This document shows positions 47,034 to 56,396 of a DNA stretch of 64,000 nucleotides, piece after piece. Position 1 is the stretch's first letter; each line of letters opens with the position of its first letter. The stretch is from Phycisphaerae bacterium (GTDB lineage: Bacteria; Planctomycetota; Phycisphaerae; Phycisphaerales; SM1A02). Location of the stretch: positions 62,001-126,000 of the forward strand of contig PBAX01000027.1 in NCBI GenBank assembly GCA_002716385.1, written 5' to 3'. The notes below the pieces were generated by a model. It saw only the letters and a program-made list of their open reading frames with translations. It did no database searches and was not told the origin of the DNA. The position numbers and the translations under genes were made by a program.

Positions 47034-49976
47034 TCAGTCGTTCCACTTGGAGAGGACGATCAAAAGATCGGCCGAATCGACTCGACAGTCGCCGTTGAGA
47101 TCGCCATGGCAGCCGAAGTAATCACAGCCATGATCGCAGACGCCCCAGATATCGATCACCGCTCTGACATCTGCCAGCCCGATCACGCCATCGGCATGAC
47201 CGATACCCTCGGATTCCGATCCGAGATCTGCCAGATCAACCGGCACCACCTCGTCACGACTTGAGTCGCGATCCGCGAGCAAGGAGTTTGGAAGCTCATC
47301 CACGTACACGCCACCACTCGATCCTCCAATGGAGGCATTGGGTGCACCGACAACGATCTTATCATCGATCGCGACCTCATAGCCGAATGAAGCGGCAGGC
47401 TGACGATTTCTGGCAACCACCTTCATCGAATACTCCCATTCGCCACCATTCTCCTTGAAGAGAAGGACAGCGCCGGGTGAGATCATGCTGTCCACATTAG
47501 CAGATGGGCAGCCGACCATCGCCAGCAGATCTCCATCATGACGTGTCAAGGTGACGGACTCCCCACAGTTGTCATACAGCGGCTGGGTGTCGAGTTGCAC
47601 GAGTACCGGATTCATCCTTGTCCACTTGGGAGGAAAATTCCCGGAATATTTGTACACGAGCGCCACGCCAGATCCCTGATTCGAGGCGTCATTTGGATCC
47701 TGTCTTAGCAGGGCACCGACGATCAGATATGGAGTTCCGTTGTCATCGTACAGATCAACCGACCGGCCGAACTGCTTGTACAGCGTAGGGTCAGGAGATG
47801 AAATCTGGAATTGAGAGGCCAATTCGAAAGGCGGTACACAACTCTGGCCAGGCACTAGTAGTGGTTTCTGGAGAACATAGACGGTTCCAGCATTCAAGCT
47901 TGCGCCATCATCATGCCCAGGTGCGGAAATGGCTGCCCATGTCTTAACACCGGAGACACACATCGCGACGGCTTGCCCACAGTAGCTCAGCGGACCGGGT
48001 GAATCTGGGAAGTAGTTTTCCAGCGGTATTCGTTCGGCACTGCCTGCGCACTCGGAGCTGTCATCAAACCAGAAGACGGCACCCGAGTCGGAACCGGTTG
48101 AATTGGCACGAGGCGAGCCAATCACGGCCGAGTAACCGCCCCGAGACTGTCCGATGGCGACATCGTATCCGAAGTAGTCGTAGGACGAACGAGTTGGATT
48201 CTCGATCACATGAGCCGGTGACTCATATCCATCATCATTATTCCAACTCTCACCGGTTGTGTAGACGTAGGCAATGCCGGCGTCGACCTTGTATGGAATC
48301 TCGAAGTAGTCTCGCTTGTAGGCACCAATGATGGCTGCGCCGGAATTGCCTGAAAAATCCTGATCCAGAGCACATCCGAAGAAGTCGCCAATCTGAGAGA
48401 TTGAATCGTCATCGGGGCGTCCAAAGCTAAGTAGTGTTGGTGCATTCCCCGAATCAAGATCCAGAACGTAGGCCGCTCCTGTGTTTGGTTTATCAGATGT
48501 TCCCGACCCCATAGCACCAATCAGAAGCTGTGAATCATCCAGATCAATCGCATTACCAAGATAGCCGTCCGGGACATCCGAATCTGGATCTATTGGCGTC
48601 AAATTGAGCTGTGGAATCGGAAGAAGGACCGCTACGTCCTCACACGCCCCTGATGTGCAGATGCTGTTTGGTCCGAGGAACGTTCCATCGCTCGCTATGC
48701 AGACGTCTTCACTCAATACTTGGCAATCGTCGCTGAAGCAGCAGCCGCCTGGAATGGCTTCGCAATCGGCGACAGTGCAGTTGGTGTTGTTACCGAAGTA
48801 GACACCACTACGAGATACGCATTCGGCGAATCCCGAAACTAGTAGGCAGTCGATACCGATACAACAGGCGCCCTGCTCACCATCGGGAGCATTGCAGGTG
48901 CCCCATTCGAGCGTGAGACAACTTGTTCCAGCACCCATGAACGTATTGTTGCTGTTGACGAGCGTGCAAAGACTCGAGTTGGCAGCATTGAAGCAAGTAC
49001 CTTCTTCGATGTTGCAACAAGCCCCCTCTTCAGAAACAAGGCAATCCGGGTAGTCGATGTTTCCCGGGATGCCTGGATCTACACGTTCATCCAACGCAAC
49101 CGCTCTCATTCGGGCAAGCTGCTCAGCAGTAAATTCACTCCTGCAACGCTGCGGGATCGTGTAACTCATCAGGTTACGAAGCGGTGGATCATAGAAATCA
49201 CCAGAACCACAGGGGTCGAGCTCGTTACAAGTTAGCTGACATTGTCCATTGGCCGCAAAATTACCGTTACTACAGGTGCGACCAAAATCCGCATTAGTGT
49301 CGCAGATCAGATCGCCAGCCGTCTCGCAGTTGCTGCCATCGACACATTCCTCTGGCCCTGGATTGTCCGGAACAAGCGGGGAACCACGAAAGGTGTGAAA
49401 AAGATTGAAGTAATGACCAAACTCATGACTGAAGGTTGAACGATTTGAAGCAGTCGCCGTGCAGTCGTTGACCATGAGAATACCCTGGTTGGGAAACTCA
49501 GGGATGGGGAAGGTTCCTAGCCCACAAATGCCTGGAGCCTCAGGCACAAACCACACGTTGACCGTGCCCTCGACAGGACTCTGTTGAAAAAGCGTTTCCC
49601 ACTCACCTCCAAAAACATCAATCTCAGCAAACTGGTTGCTATCGAGAAAGACAAAGTCACCTTCTCGAAAGAACTCCATGTTGACACTTTCAAAGTCAAT
49701 ATTGAGATTCTCGATGGCCAGATCGATACGTTCTTCCGGAATACCCTCGCTGCCATCCGAGAATCGAACGATGTGGCAGGTGATAGGGATGCAGATCTTG
49801 GGTAGACCATCCCGGCCAACCTCTGGCACATCCCAGCCACCTCGGGCGATCTTTTCCAGCGTGTACTGATAGGCCTCTTCGCCACCTATCGTTACGCATC
49901 CACCCTGAGCATGGACATGGCTTTCCATCATCAGAAACGCAATCAAGCTCGACAGGAATAGGAGTAGCTTTTTCAA
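47034..49976 (-). CDS. Secreted M43 (pappalysin-type) metalloprotease with Cys-rich repeats and dockerin-like tail
   Basis: Exported protein of 980 residues. The signal peptide starts MKKLLLFLSSL. The zinc protease domain (to about 300) has HEFGHYFNLFH at about 184-194 and the Met-turn NLMSYT. Three cysteine-rich repeats of about 40 residues follow (openings EGACCNIEEGTC, QGACCIGIDC, GGCCFSDDC), then a seven-bladed FG-GAP-like propeller (about 470-890). EF-hand-like pieces close it (GDLNGDCRVDSADLLIVLSKW). I chose the TTG at 49976: GAGG lies six bases upstream and it gives an MKK signal peptide. The TTG at 49982 is adjacent to GAGG and too close. Substrate unknown; it may digest algal or host protein. 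Confidence 0.86.
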   Translation of the reverse strand: MKKLLLFLSSLIAFLMMESHVHAQGGCVTIGGEEAYQYTLEKIARGGWDVPEVGRDGLPKICIPITCHIVRFSDGSEGIPEERIDLAIENLNIDFESVNMEFFREGDFVFLDSNQFAEIDVFGGEWETLFQQSPVEGTVNVWFVPEAPGICGLGTFPIPEFPNQGILMVNDCTATASNRSTFSHEFGHYFNLFHTFRGSPLVPDNPGPEECVDGSNCETAGDLICDTNADFGRTCSNGNFAANGQCQLTCNELDPCGSGDFYDPPLRNLMSYTIPQRCRSEFTAEQLARMRAVALDERVDPGIPGNIDYPDCLVSEEGACCNIEEGTCFNAANSSLCTLVNSNNTFMGAGTSCLTLEWGTCNAPDGEQGACCIGIDCLLVSGFAECVSRSGVYFGNNTNCTVADCEAIPGGCCFSDDCQVLSEDVCIASDGTFLGPNSICTSGACEDVAVLLPIPQLNLTPIDPDSDVPDGYLGNAIDLDDSQLLIGAMGSGTSDKPNTGAAYVLDLDSGNAPTLLSFGRPDDDSISQIGDFFGCALDQDFSGNSGAAIIGAYKRDYFEIPYKVDAGIAYVYTTGESWNNDDGYESPAHVIENPTRSSYDYFGYDVAIGQSRGGYSAVIGSPRANSTGSDSGAVFWFDDSSECAGSAERIPLENYFPDSPGPLSYCGQAVAMCVSGVKTWAAISAPGHDDGASLNAGTVYVLQKPLLVPGQSCVPPFELASQFQISSPDPTLYKQFGRSVDLYDDNGTPYLIVGALLRQDPNDASNQGSGVALVYKYSGNFPPKWTRMNPVLVQLDTQPLYDNCGESVTLTRHDGDLLAMVGCPSANVDSMISPGAVLLFKENGGEWEYSMKVVARNRQPAASFGYEVAIDDKIVVGAPNASIGGSSGGVYVDELPNSLLADRDSSRDEVVPVDLADLGSESEGIGHADGVIGLADVRAVIDIWGVCDHGCDYFGCHGDLNGDCRVDSADLLIVLSKWND

Positions 49977-50195
49977 GTCCAACCTCGGTGTAGATCTTCA
50001 AACAGAAGCGGATCAGTAGACACCGCTGACGAGTCCTCGAAGCCCACTTCGTGGGCCCTCAAGGCCATTCTACCCCACTAATGGCAGTGGTTTAGCATCA
50101 AGATCAAAGTTCTCCAAGATCATTACCGCCGGAATACACAGAGGAGAAAGCGGCTCATGCCAGCCTGAACCCCCTTTGTGCCCCACTCGCCGGGG

Positions 50196-50201
50196 TACCC
50201 T
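50196..50201 (+). promoter_or_regulatory. -10-like box TACCCT of the RlmL-like gene
   Basis: TACCCT ends seven bases before the ATG at 50209, without any Shine-Dalgarno between; one of nine such leaderless-type arrangements in the window. Confidence 0.35.
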
Positions 50202-50208
50202 ACCCGGA

Positions 50209-51381
50209 ATGAGCACCGAACCCACCCGAATACTGCGTGCCACCTGCGCTCCCGGTCTGGCGCCCTGGCTGGCCAAGGAGATCGAAGCGCTGGGCTATGC
50301 CATCGAGAACAAGGACCATACGGGTGTCGAGATCAAGGGACGCATGGCCGACGCCATGAAACTGGTGCTCCATCTGAGGACAGCGTTCCATGTCCTTCAG
50401 AGGTTTGCCGATCTCTATCCCAAGAATGCAGACGAACTCTATGAGGGTGCCAGTGGACTCCCCTGGGAACGAGTGATCCCGGCGGACGGATACCTGACGA
50501 TCGTATCGAGCGTTCGCAACGAGACCATCCGGAACAGCATGTTCGCCAACGTTCGACTCAAGGACGCCGTCGTCGATCGAATCCAGAGAGCCCATGAGCG
50601 GAGACCGGATTCAGGACCAAAGGGCGATCGAAGCCTGGTGCACATGTTCTGGAAGGATGAACACTGTCGACTCGCTCTGGATCTCTCCGGTCGCAAGCTC
50701 AGTGACCGTGGCTATCGACGAATGCCCGCCAAGGCCCCGATGCGGGAGTCCATCGCGGCAGCCGTTCTCATGGAAACCGGTTACGACGGCACCAGACCGC
50801 TCGTCGTCCCGATGTGCGGCAGCGGAACCATCGCCATCGAAGCGGCACTCATGGCCACCGGCCGGGCACCTGGGCTTCTTCGCTCCAACTTCGGACTCAA
50901 GCATCTGGTCACCTTCGATGAGGATGCCTGGAAACAGGAGCGTGCCGATGCCAGAAAGTTGCGGACCGACACCCCGCCCGCCCCGATCATCGTCTCGGAC
51001 ATCGATCCAATGGCGGTCGATGCGGCTCGACGCAATGCCGTGACGGCAGGCGTGGAGCAGTTCCTCGAGTTCCATACCGGCGACTTCGCCGACACCCCGC
51101 TCCCCGAGACGCCGGGCACGATCATCCTTCATGGTGAGTACGGCGAGCGACTCGGCAATCCGGAGCAGCTCAAGCAGACCTACAAACGCATGGGTGATTT
51201 CCTCAAGCAGAACTGCGCCGGTTGGGATGCCTGGGTCTTCACCTCACGCGAGCTGTCGGGTGCCATGGGACTCAAACCTGTGAAGCGTGTCCCGTTCGAG
51301 AACGGCGAGTTCGACTGCCGGCTCGTCCAGTTCGAACTCTACGAAGGCACTCGGAAGAACCGAGTTCCCCAACGACCCTAG
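50209..51381 (+). CDS. THUMP-domain RNA methyltransferase, RlmL N-terminal (RlmL/YcbY-like) type
   Basis: SAM-dependent methyltransferase, in the family modifying 23S rRNA guanine N2. The 390-residue protein has a ferredoxin-like/THUMP part (about 1-155; RATCAPGLAPWLAKEIEALG, LHLRTAFHVLQRF) and a Rossmann catalytic domain with LSDRGYRRMPAKAPMRE, VPMCGSGTIAIEAALMA and VSDIDPMAVDAARRNA. The catalytic motif IV, usually NPPYGERL, reads HGEYGERL, so the expected Asn and both prolines are changed. The rest is well kept, so it may be active with altered chemistry or be inactive. The ATG at 50209 is preferred to a TTG 33 bases upstream. Convergent with the DUF481 gene, overlapping its stop by four bases. 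Confidence 0.86.
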   Translation: MSTEPTRILRATCAPGLAPWLAKEIEALGYAIENKDHTGVEIKGRMADAMKLVLHLRTAFHVLQRFADLYPKNADELYEGASGLPWERVIPADGYLTIVSSVRNETIRNSMFANVRLKDAVVDRIQRAHERRPDSGPKGDRSLVHMFWKDEHCRLALDLSGRKLSDRGYRRMPAKAPMRESIAAAVLMETGYDGTRPLVVPMCGSGTIAIEAALMATGRAPGLLRSNFGLKHLVTFDEDAWKQERADARKLRTDTPPAPIIVSDIDPMAVDAARRNAVTAGVEQFLEFHTGDFADTPLPETPGTIILHGEYGERLGNPEQLKQTYKRMGDFLKQNCAGWDAWVFTSRELSGAMGLKPVKRVPFENGEFDCRLVQFELYEGTRKNRVPQRP

Positions 51382-52580
51382 AAGTCGTACTCGACGAATC
51401 CCGAGATCACGAACAGATAGTCGATTTCCCCCGGGCCGACCTGCGACTGGAACTGGTATTTGAAATCGACTCCGACGGACAGGCCCTCGAGCATGTCGAG
51501 CCCCATCTTCACGGAGGCATTGGCGGTCATACGGTACTCGCCGATGTCGGTCATGTCCGGGAACACCTGCGCATTTCCGCTGAAGCTCAACTTGTCCATG
51601 AACTTGATGTCCCAGATACCTCCCAGAAGCAGTTCGAGTGCCGGATCGGGGTTCGCGCCCGCGAACTCCTTGCGAATGCCCGGTGCGAAACGCCCGGTGA
51701 ACTTCAACTTCTGGAACCAGTCTGTTCCAGGCGCCCGCTTGGCATCAACCACCAGATACTCGACACCCAGGTTGGCATTGATCCGCTGTTCCCAGTCGGC
51801 CAGCTCCTGATAGTCGAATGTCGCCACTCCGAAGAGTGACCAACGGTTTTTCCGCCCGAAGGCTTTCCATCGCTGATCAAGGCTCCCCTGGAACCAGTTC
51901 TGAGTGATCTGGCTTCCCTTCGTATTGAGGATGTAGAAGGCCGTGAGTTCCGTCTTGGACTCCTCGACTTCACGCTTGATCCCGACATTCAACAGGACAT
52001 TGGCCGTGTCGGAAGTGCCCCTTGACAATGACCCTCCCAGACGAAGCTTGCCGGACCATTCCTTCTTGGCCTTCTTGGTGGCGGCATCGACGATGGCCTT
52101 GGCCTCGTTCATTCGATCCTTGGCCGCCGATACATAGGCCTCACTGGCTTTGGTCGTCGTTGCCTCGAGTCGCTGAGTGTCCTGTGAGTCCTCCGGCTCC
52201 GTACCGGCTTCATCCGGCACGGCTGCTCCGGATTCGACGATCGGCGGCATCTTCTCGATACCACCGTCCTTGTCGAAGATCAGACTCTCCGGTTTTTCAT
52301 CCTCCGGTTTGATGATCCAGACCGGCGACTGCCATCCGACGAGAAAGCCAGACACCACCGAACCATCCGCCAGATTCACCTTGATCTGACCACCGGTTAC
52401 ATCCGTCGAGGTCAGCGAAACCTTTCCCAGAATTCCATGTGACAACTCGATCCGCCCGTCTGGACGCAACGAGACATCACCTTTCAAGGTGTCTCCATTC
52501 ACAAGTACGAGTGAATCACCGAGGGCCGGTCGAGCCATCAGCAACAGTAGAAGTGGAATAACAAGCCGGTGGATACTCAT
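51378..52580 (-). CDS. DUF481-family outer-membrane beta-barrel protein
   Basis: 400 residues. A signal peptide (VIPLLLLLMARPALG) is followed by an SH3-like, strand-rich stretch (NGDTLKGDVSLRPDGRIEL). A helical linker (about 140-190; EAKAIVDAATKKAKKEW) leads to a barrel of alternating strands typical of DUF481 (LRLGGSLSRGTSDTANVLLN, LFGVATFDYQELADWEQRIN), ending in an aromatic residue (FVEYDF) as outer-membrane barrels do. The ATG at 52580 is supported by a TATCCT box eight bases upstream. It is divergent from sbcB. Its role is unknown; the presence of such a barrel fits a Gram-negative-type outer membrane. Confidence 0.85.
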   Translation of the reverse strand: MSIHRLVIPLLLLLMARPALGDSLVLVNGDTLKGDVSLRPDGRIELSHGILGKVSLTSTDVTGGQIKVNLADGSVVSGFLVGWQSPVWIIKPEDEKPESLIFDKDGGIEKMPPIVESGAAVPDEAGTEPEDSQDTQRLEATTTKASEAYVSAAKDRMNEAKAIVDAATKKAKKEWSGKLRLGGSLSRGTSDTANVLLNVGIKREVEESKTELTAFYILNTKGSQITQNWFQGSLDQRWKAFGRKNRWSLFGVATFDYQELADWEQRINANLGVEYLVVDAKRAPGTDWFQKLKFTGRFAPGIRKEFAGANPDPALELLLGGIWDIKFMDKLSFSGNAQVFPDMTDIGEYRMTANASVKMGLDMLEGLSVGVDFKYQFQSQVGPGEIDYLFVISGFVEYDF

Positions 52581-52588
52581 CGGGCGAC

Positions 52589-52594
52589 AGGATA
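52589..52594 (-). promoter_or_regulatory. -10-like box TATCCT of the DUF481 gene
   Basis: TATCCT on the minus strand is eight bases before the ATG at 52580, with no Shine-Dalgarno between. Confidence 0.42.
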
Positions 52595-52637
52595 CCCCCA
52601 ACAGCGACAGGCGGCTGAATCCCATGATCCAGAGTGG

Positions 52638-52643
52638 TATTCT
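52638..52643 (+). promoter_or_regulatory. -10-like box TATTCT of sbcB
   Basis: TATTCT ends eight bases before the GTG at 52652, again with no Shine-Dalgarno. It decides the start in favour of 52652 over the GTG at 52634, which would lie upstream of the transcription start. Confidence 0.45.
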
Positions 52644-52651
52644 CAACCCCC

Positions 52652-54121
52652 GTGACGTCATTCCTCTTCTACGATTTCGAGACCGATGGAGCCGAACCCT
52701 CCATCTGCCGCCCGAGCCAGTTCGCCGCCATCAGAACCGATGAGCAGCTGAATCCGATCGCGGGTGATGAGACGACCGCGTGGTGCCAACCCCCCCGTGA
52801 TCGACTGCCGGCACCGGAAGCCTGTCTGGTGACGGGTATTACACCACAGATGGCGGCCGCCAGAGGTTCCACAGAAGCCGCCTTCTTCGGCGAAATCCAT
52901 CGAATGTTCAACACGACCGGAACCATATCGCTTGGATGGAACACCACCCGGTTCGATGAGACGGTGTCCCGGTTCGGATTCTGGCGGAACTTCCTTGATC
53001 CATACGAACACACCTACAAGAACGATTGCAGCACCTGGGACCTGATCGATCTCGCCAGAGCCGCCCGGGCGCTGCGACCCTCGGGAATCCAATGGCCGCT
53101 TCGAGATGATGGCGCACCATCCTTCAGATTGGAGGATCTGACCGCCGCCAATGACATCGAGCATGGTGATGCCCATGATGCGATGGCCGATGTCAGAGCC
53201 ACCATCGCCATCGCCTCGTTGCTTCGAAAGCATCAGCCCGATCTCTGGAAGTGGGCCAAGGGGCTGATCAGAACCGAGAATGCCGAGGACATACTCAAGG
53301 GCGACAAACCGTTCGTCCATACAAGCGCCCGGATTCCGGCGAAGCTGGGATGCACTTCACCCTTCAGAATGCTCGCCCCCCATCCCGTCAACAAACGATC
53401 CTTCATCTGCTGGGACCTGCGAGAAGATCCATCGGAACTCCTTGACGCAGACGCCGATGAGATCATCCGAAGAACGTTCACTTCGGCAGAGGATCTTGGT
53501 GAGCAATCGAGGTTTCCACTCAAGGAGATCAAGAGCAACCAGGCACCCTTCCTGGCACCGACCAGTGTCCTCAAATCAGGTGACCATGATCTTCTTCAAC
53601 TGGATGAGGAACAATGGCGTGCCCATGATGCCGTTCTCATGAAGAGCCGATCGACCATCCAGACCCTACGAGCCCGCATCCAGGAAGCGTGGCGACCCCT
53701 CGATCATGAAGCCGTTGATGCCGCGGAAGCGCTGTACGAAGGTTTCCCACCAAATCAGGATGTTCGACTTCGAAACAAGGTCGCCGGAGCCGATCTTTCC
53801 AAGCTCGCCAGTATTGGCGAACGTTTCGAGGATCCCAGACTGCAAGCACTGATGCTGCAGTACCGGGCGCGTGAAGCACCCGAAACGCTCGATGTCGAGG
53901 AGCAGCAAGCCTGTCTTCAAAGATCTCGACAGAGACTGCTCGAACCACCAGGAAGATCGAGCCTGGGCTGGCCAGCCTGGCTGAAGCATGTGCGAACACT
54001 GACCGAGGATCCTTCAAGAACCGCCGAGGACATCGCCATCCTCAACTCTGTCGAGACCTGGGGGATCGAACTGGCCGACTCCATCGGACTACCGGTTCCA
54101 GCCGTTCGAAATCTGGAGTGA
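52652..54121 (+). CDS. sbcB: Exodeoxyribonuclease I
   Basis: 3'-5' single-strand DNA exonuclease used in mismatch repair and recombination. The 489-residue protein opens with FLFYDFETDGAEP, carrying the first catalytic Asp and Glu. RPSQFAAIRTDEQLNPI, VTGITPQMA, LGWNTTRFDETVSRFGFWRN and HGDAHDAMADVRATIAIA follow, all close to E. coli SbcB. The C-terminal SH3-like and helical parts are present, so it is full length. I chose GTG 52652 from the -10 box; GTG 52634 would add six residues. Its stop touches the truncated-hemoglobin stop on the other strand. Exonuclease I is mostly found in proteobacteria, so its presence is slightly unexpected. Confidence 0.93.
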   Translation: MTSFLFYDFETDGAEPSICRPSQFAAIRTDEQLNPIAGDETTAWCQPPRDRLPAPEACLVTGITPQMAAARGSTEAAFFGEIHRMFNTTGTISLGWNTTRFDETVSRFGFWRNFLDPYEHTYKNDCSTWDLIDLARAARALRPSGIQWPLRDDGAPSFRLEDLTAANDIEHGDAHDAMADVRATIAIASLLRKHQPDLWKWAKGLIRTENAEDILKGDKPFVHTSARIPAKLGCTSPFRMLAPHPVNKRSFICWDLREDPSELLDADADEIIRRTFTSAEDLGEQSRFPLKEIKSNQAPFLAPTSVLKSGDHDLLQLDEEQWRAHDAVLMKSRSTIQTLRARIQEAWRPLDHEAVDAAEALYEGFPPNQDVRLRNKVAGADLSKLASIGERFEDPRLQALMLQYRAREAPETLDVEEQQACLQRSRQRLLEPPGRSSLGWPAWLKHVRTLTEDPSRTAEDIAILNSVETWGIELADSIGLPVPAVRNLE

Positions 54122-54538
54122 TCAACCGCGGTTTCGCATGAAATCCGCGACCTGGGCGAATCTGGCATCCAGGAACGTCCGCAGCTGGCCGCTGATGCTC
54201 ATTTCATCCATGGCCTCGGCCATGCAACCGAGCCATTGATCCCGCTCGGATTCACCAATCGGAAACGGCGCATGGCGCATTCTCAGGCGAGGATGCCCGT
54301 GTTGCTGGATGTAGAGCTGGGGACCCCCGAGCCACCCACTCAGGAACTGGAAGAACTTGTCACGTGAAGTGCCCAGATCATCGGGATGAAGTGCCCTGAT
54401 CCCCTGGAATTCCGGATTGCGATCCATGACCTCGTAGAACGTGTCCGCCAGAAGACGGACCCGGGCCTCCCCACCCATCGAGTCGTAGGGAGTGTTGTCC
54501 GGACCAAGCGGAACATCCTCATGAGCTCCACCAGACAT
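54122..54538 (-). CDS. Group II truncated hemoglobin
   Basis: Small heme protein of 138 residues binding O2, NO or CO. Globin features are YDSMGGEARVRLLADTFYEVM (B helix), SRDKFFQFLSGWLGGPQLY, the proximal histidine in RMRHAPFPIGE, and the group II Trp in ERDQWLGCM. Its ATG overlaps the response-regulator stop by one base, and a PAS histidine kinase precedes that, so it is the last gene of a signalling run. Cotranscription suggests a role in handling or sensing a gas or oxidative signal, but this is inference. Confidence 0.92.
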   Translation of the reverse strand: MSGGAHEDVPLGPDNTPYDSMGGEARVRLLADTFYEVMDRNPEFQGIRALHPDDLGTSRDKFFQFLSGWLGGPQLYIQQHGHPRLRMRHAPFPIGESERDQWLGCMAEAMDEMSISGQLRTFLDARFAQVADFMRNRG

Positions 54539-54918
54539 CAGGCCGCTCGATGATTGGTGAGATGCGAATCCACCGCCTGTCCAAGACTCTCGCGGTTCAT
54601 CGGCTTGTGGTACAGCGGTCGATTCTGCAAAGAAGGATCGTTGATGTTGTTCCTGCTGTACCCAGTCAGGAAGAAGAACGGGATGTCCTGTGACACGAGC
54701 TGATCGGCGACCGACTCGGATGTCTCTCGACCCAGACTCACATCCAGGATCGCACCGTCACATCCGTCACGCTTCAGGATATCCAACGCTCTGGCAGAGG
54801 TGGGCACCGGACCAAGGACCTCGTAGCCCATCTGCTCAAGAGACATCTTCAAATCCATACCGATCAGAAAGGCGTCCTCGACGACCAGAATCCTGAATTT
54901 TCGATCCTGCGAAGACAT
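54538..54918 (-). CDS. Single-domain response regulator (receiver only)
   Basis: CheY-like protein of 126 residues with no output domain. The acidic pair is at 14-15 (VVEDAF), the phosphoacceptor Asp59 is in GAILDVSLG, the Thr in FFLTGYS and the Lys in YHKPM. It overlaps the kinase gene upstream and the truncated-hemoglobin gene downstream by one base each, so the three are produced together. Receiver-only proteins act by protein contact, so the target is unknown. Confidence 0.92.
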   Translation of the reverse strand: MSSQDRKFRILVVEDAFLIGMDLKMSLEQMGYEVLGPVPTSARALDILKRDGCDGAILDVSLGRETSESVADQLVSQDIPFFFLTGYSRNNINDPSLQNRPLYHKPMNRESLGQAVDSHLTNHRAA

Positions 54919-56396
54919 CAGTGAACATCCTCATCACGAATACGACCGCGAACTCGGCCGATATCGATCGTACAGTTTTCCAACGGCACCGTCGCCTGGA
55001 AGCTCACACCACCATCGACGACATCAAGGACGACTTCTCCGTCCAGCTCATAGGGAATCATGGACTCTATCAACTGAATACCGAAGCTTCTACGGTCGAA
55101 GGAGGCCTCCGAGCCGCTTGGGACACTCTCCTGCCAGTCGAGCTTCATGAAGGCGTCATCGCCACGCACCTGAATGACCCAGGAAACGTCCACGCCCTGC
55201 CCATCCGGGGTCAGACCACCGTACTTCGAGGCGTTGGTTATCAATTCATTGATGACGGAACCGAGCGTCATCGCCGCATCGACCCCGACCGCCAGTTCAT
55301 TCCCCTTCATACGCACCTTGGCCCAGGCCTCCTCACCAGCCAGACCAAGCACGCCCTGACGAATGACCTCACCAAGATCAATCGGACGCCATCCACCATC
55401 TGCCAGCAACTGGTGCACCAGGGACATCGATCGAATCCTCGCGGCCAGTCCGACCATCAGATTCTTGTCCAGGACATCGGAGATGGCGGCCTTGTCGCAG
55501 ACGCCAAGGATGATCTGGAGATTGTTCTTCACTCGATGATCAAGCTCGCGGCGAAGGGTCCGCTCCCGCTCTTCACCGACACGCGTCTCCGTGATGTCCT
55601 GAAGCGTTCCGACGATCTCCTTGACGTCATCTGCTCCATGGCTCAAAACCCGCTGAGTGTCGCGGACCCACAAGGATCTCGAATCAGGGGTCATGACGCG
55701 ATACTCGAACGAGCCCTCGCCTGAATCCCAGATTTCATCCTGATACTCCCGAACCTGGTCGAGGTTGTTCTCGTGGACCAACGAGCTCATTTCAACCTTC
55801 TGCAGGATCAAGTCGTCCGGATCGATCCCGAGGATCTCCTTGATGTTCGGGCTGACCCATTTGAAGACAGATTCCCCGCCTGGTTCCTGACTGAGCAGAT
55901 AGAAGACGGAAGGACTGTTGCCCATGATCAGATCGAGATATCGCCGTACCCTGACGTTCTCCGCCTCGAGCAGTTTTTCCGCTGAGAGATCCCGGATCAC
56001 CGCAACAAACAGTTCCTTTTCATCGATCGAGGTATGGGCCACGCCCAGCTCAACCGGAAATCTGACGCCATCCTTTCGAATGGCCTCGATTTCGATTCGC
56101 TTCCCGATGACGGGCCCTTCGCCGGTCTTCATGAAATGCTTGATCCCATTGGCATGCGCCTCACGCATCTCCTTGGGAATGATCAGATCCGCCAGCAATT
56201 CCCCCTTGACCTGCTCCCTCGAATATCCGAAGAGATCCTCAGCCGCCGAGTTGAATTCGACCACCAGCCCATCTGAATCGATCACGATCATCGGATCCAG
56301 CAGACATCGATAGACCGCTGCGGCGATGCCATCATCCACCGAGGTCGAGTCGGGCAGCTTTCGATCCTTCTCTTTGAAGAACGATTTACGGCTCAT
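54918..56396 (-). CDS. PAS-PAS sensor histidine kinase, HWE/HisKA_2 type
   Basis: Cytoplasmic sensor kinase of 492 residues with no membrane helix. PAS 1 covers about 25-145 (DSDGLVVEFNSAAEDLFGYS), PAS 2 about 150-275 (VSPNIKEILGIDPDDL, TGTLQDITETR-like end). The dimerisation motif is ELDHRVKNNLQ with phospho-His287, the HWE/HisKA_2 sequence of general stress and light-response kinases. The ATPase N-box is GSVINELITNASKYGG. The signal is unknown. It overlaps the DUF1080 gene upstream by four bases. Its natural partner is the overlapping receiver gene downstream. Confidence 0.92.
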   Translation of the reverse strand: MSRKSFFKEKDRKLPDSTSVDDGIAAAVYRCLLDPMIVIDSDGLVVEFNSAAEDLFGYSREQVKGELLADLIIPKEMREAHANGIKHFMKTGEGPVIGKRIEIEAIRKDGVRFPVELGVAHTSIDEKELFVAVIRDLSAEKLLEAENVRVRRYLDLIMGNSPSVFYLLSQEPGGESVFKWVSPNIKEILGIDPDDLILQKVEMSSLVHENNLDQVREYQDEIWDSGEGSFEYRVMTPDSRSLWVRDTQRVLSHGADDVKEIVGTLQDITETRVGEERERTLRRELDHRVKNNLQIILGVCDKAAISDVLDKNLMVGLAARIRSMSLVHQLLADGGWRPIDLGEVIRQGVLGLAGEEAWAKVRMKGNELAVGVDAAMTLGSVINELITNASKYGGLTPDGQGVDVSWVIQVRGDDAFMKLDWQESVPSGSEASFDRRSFGIQLIESMIPYELDGEVVLDVVDGGVSFQATVPLENCTIDIGRVRGRIRDEDVH

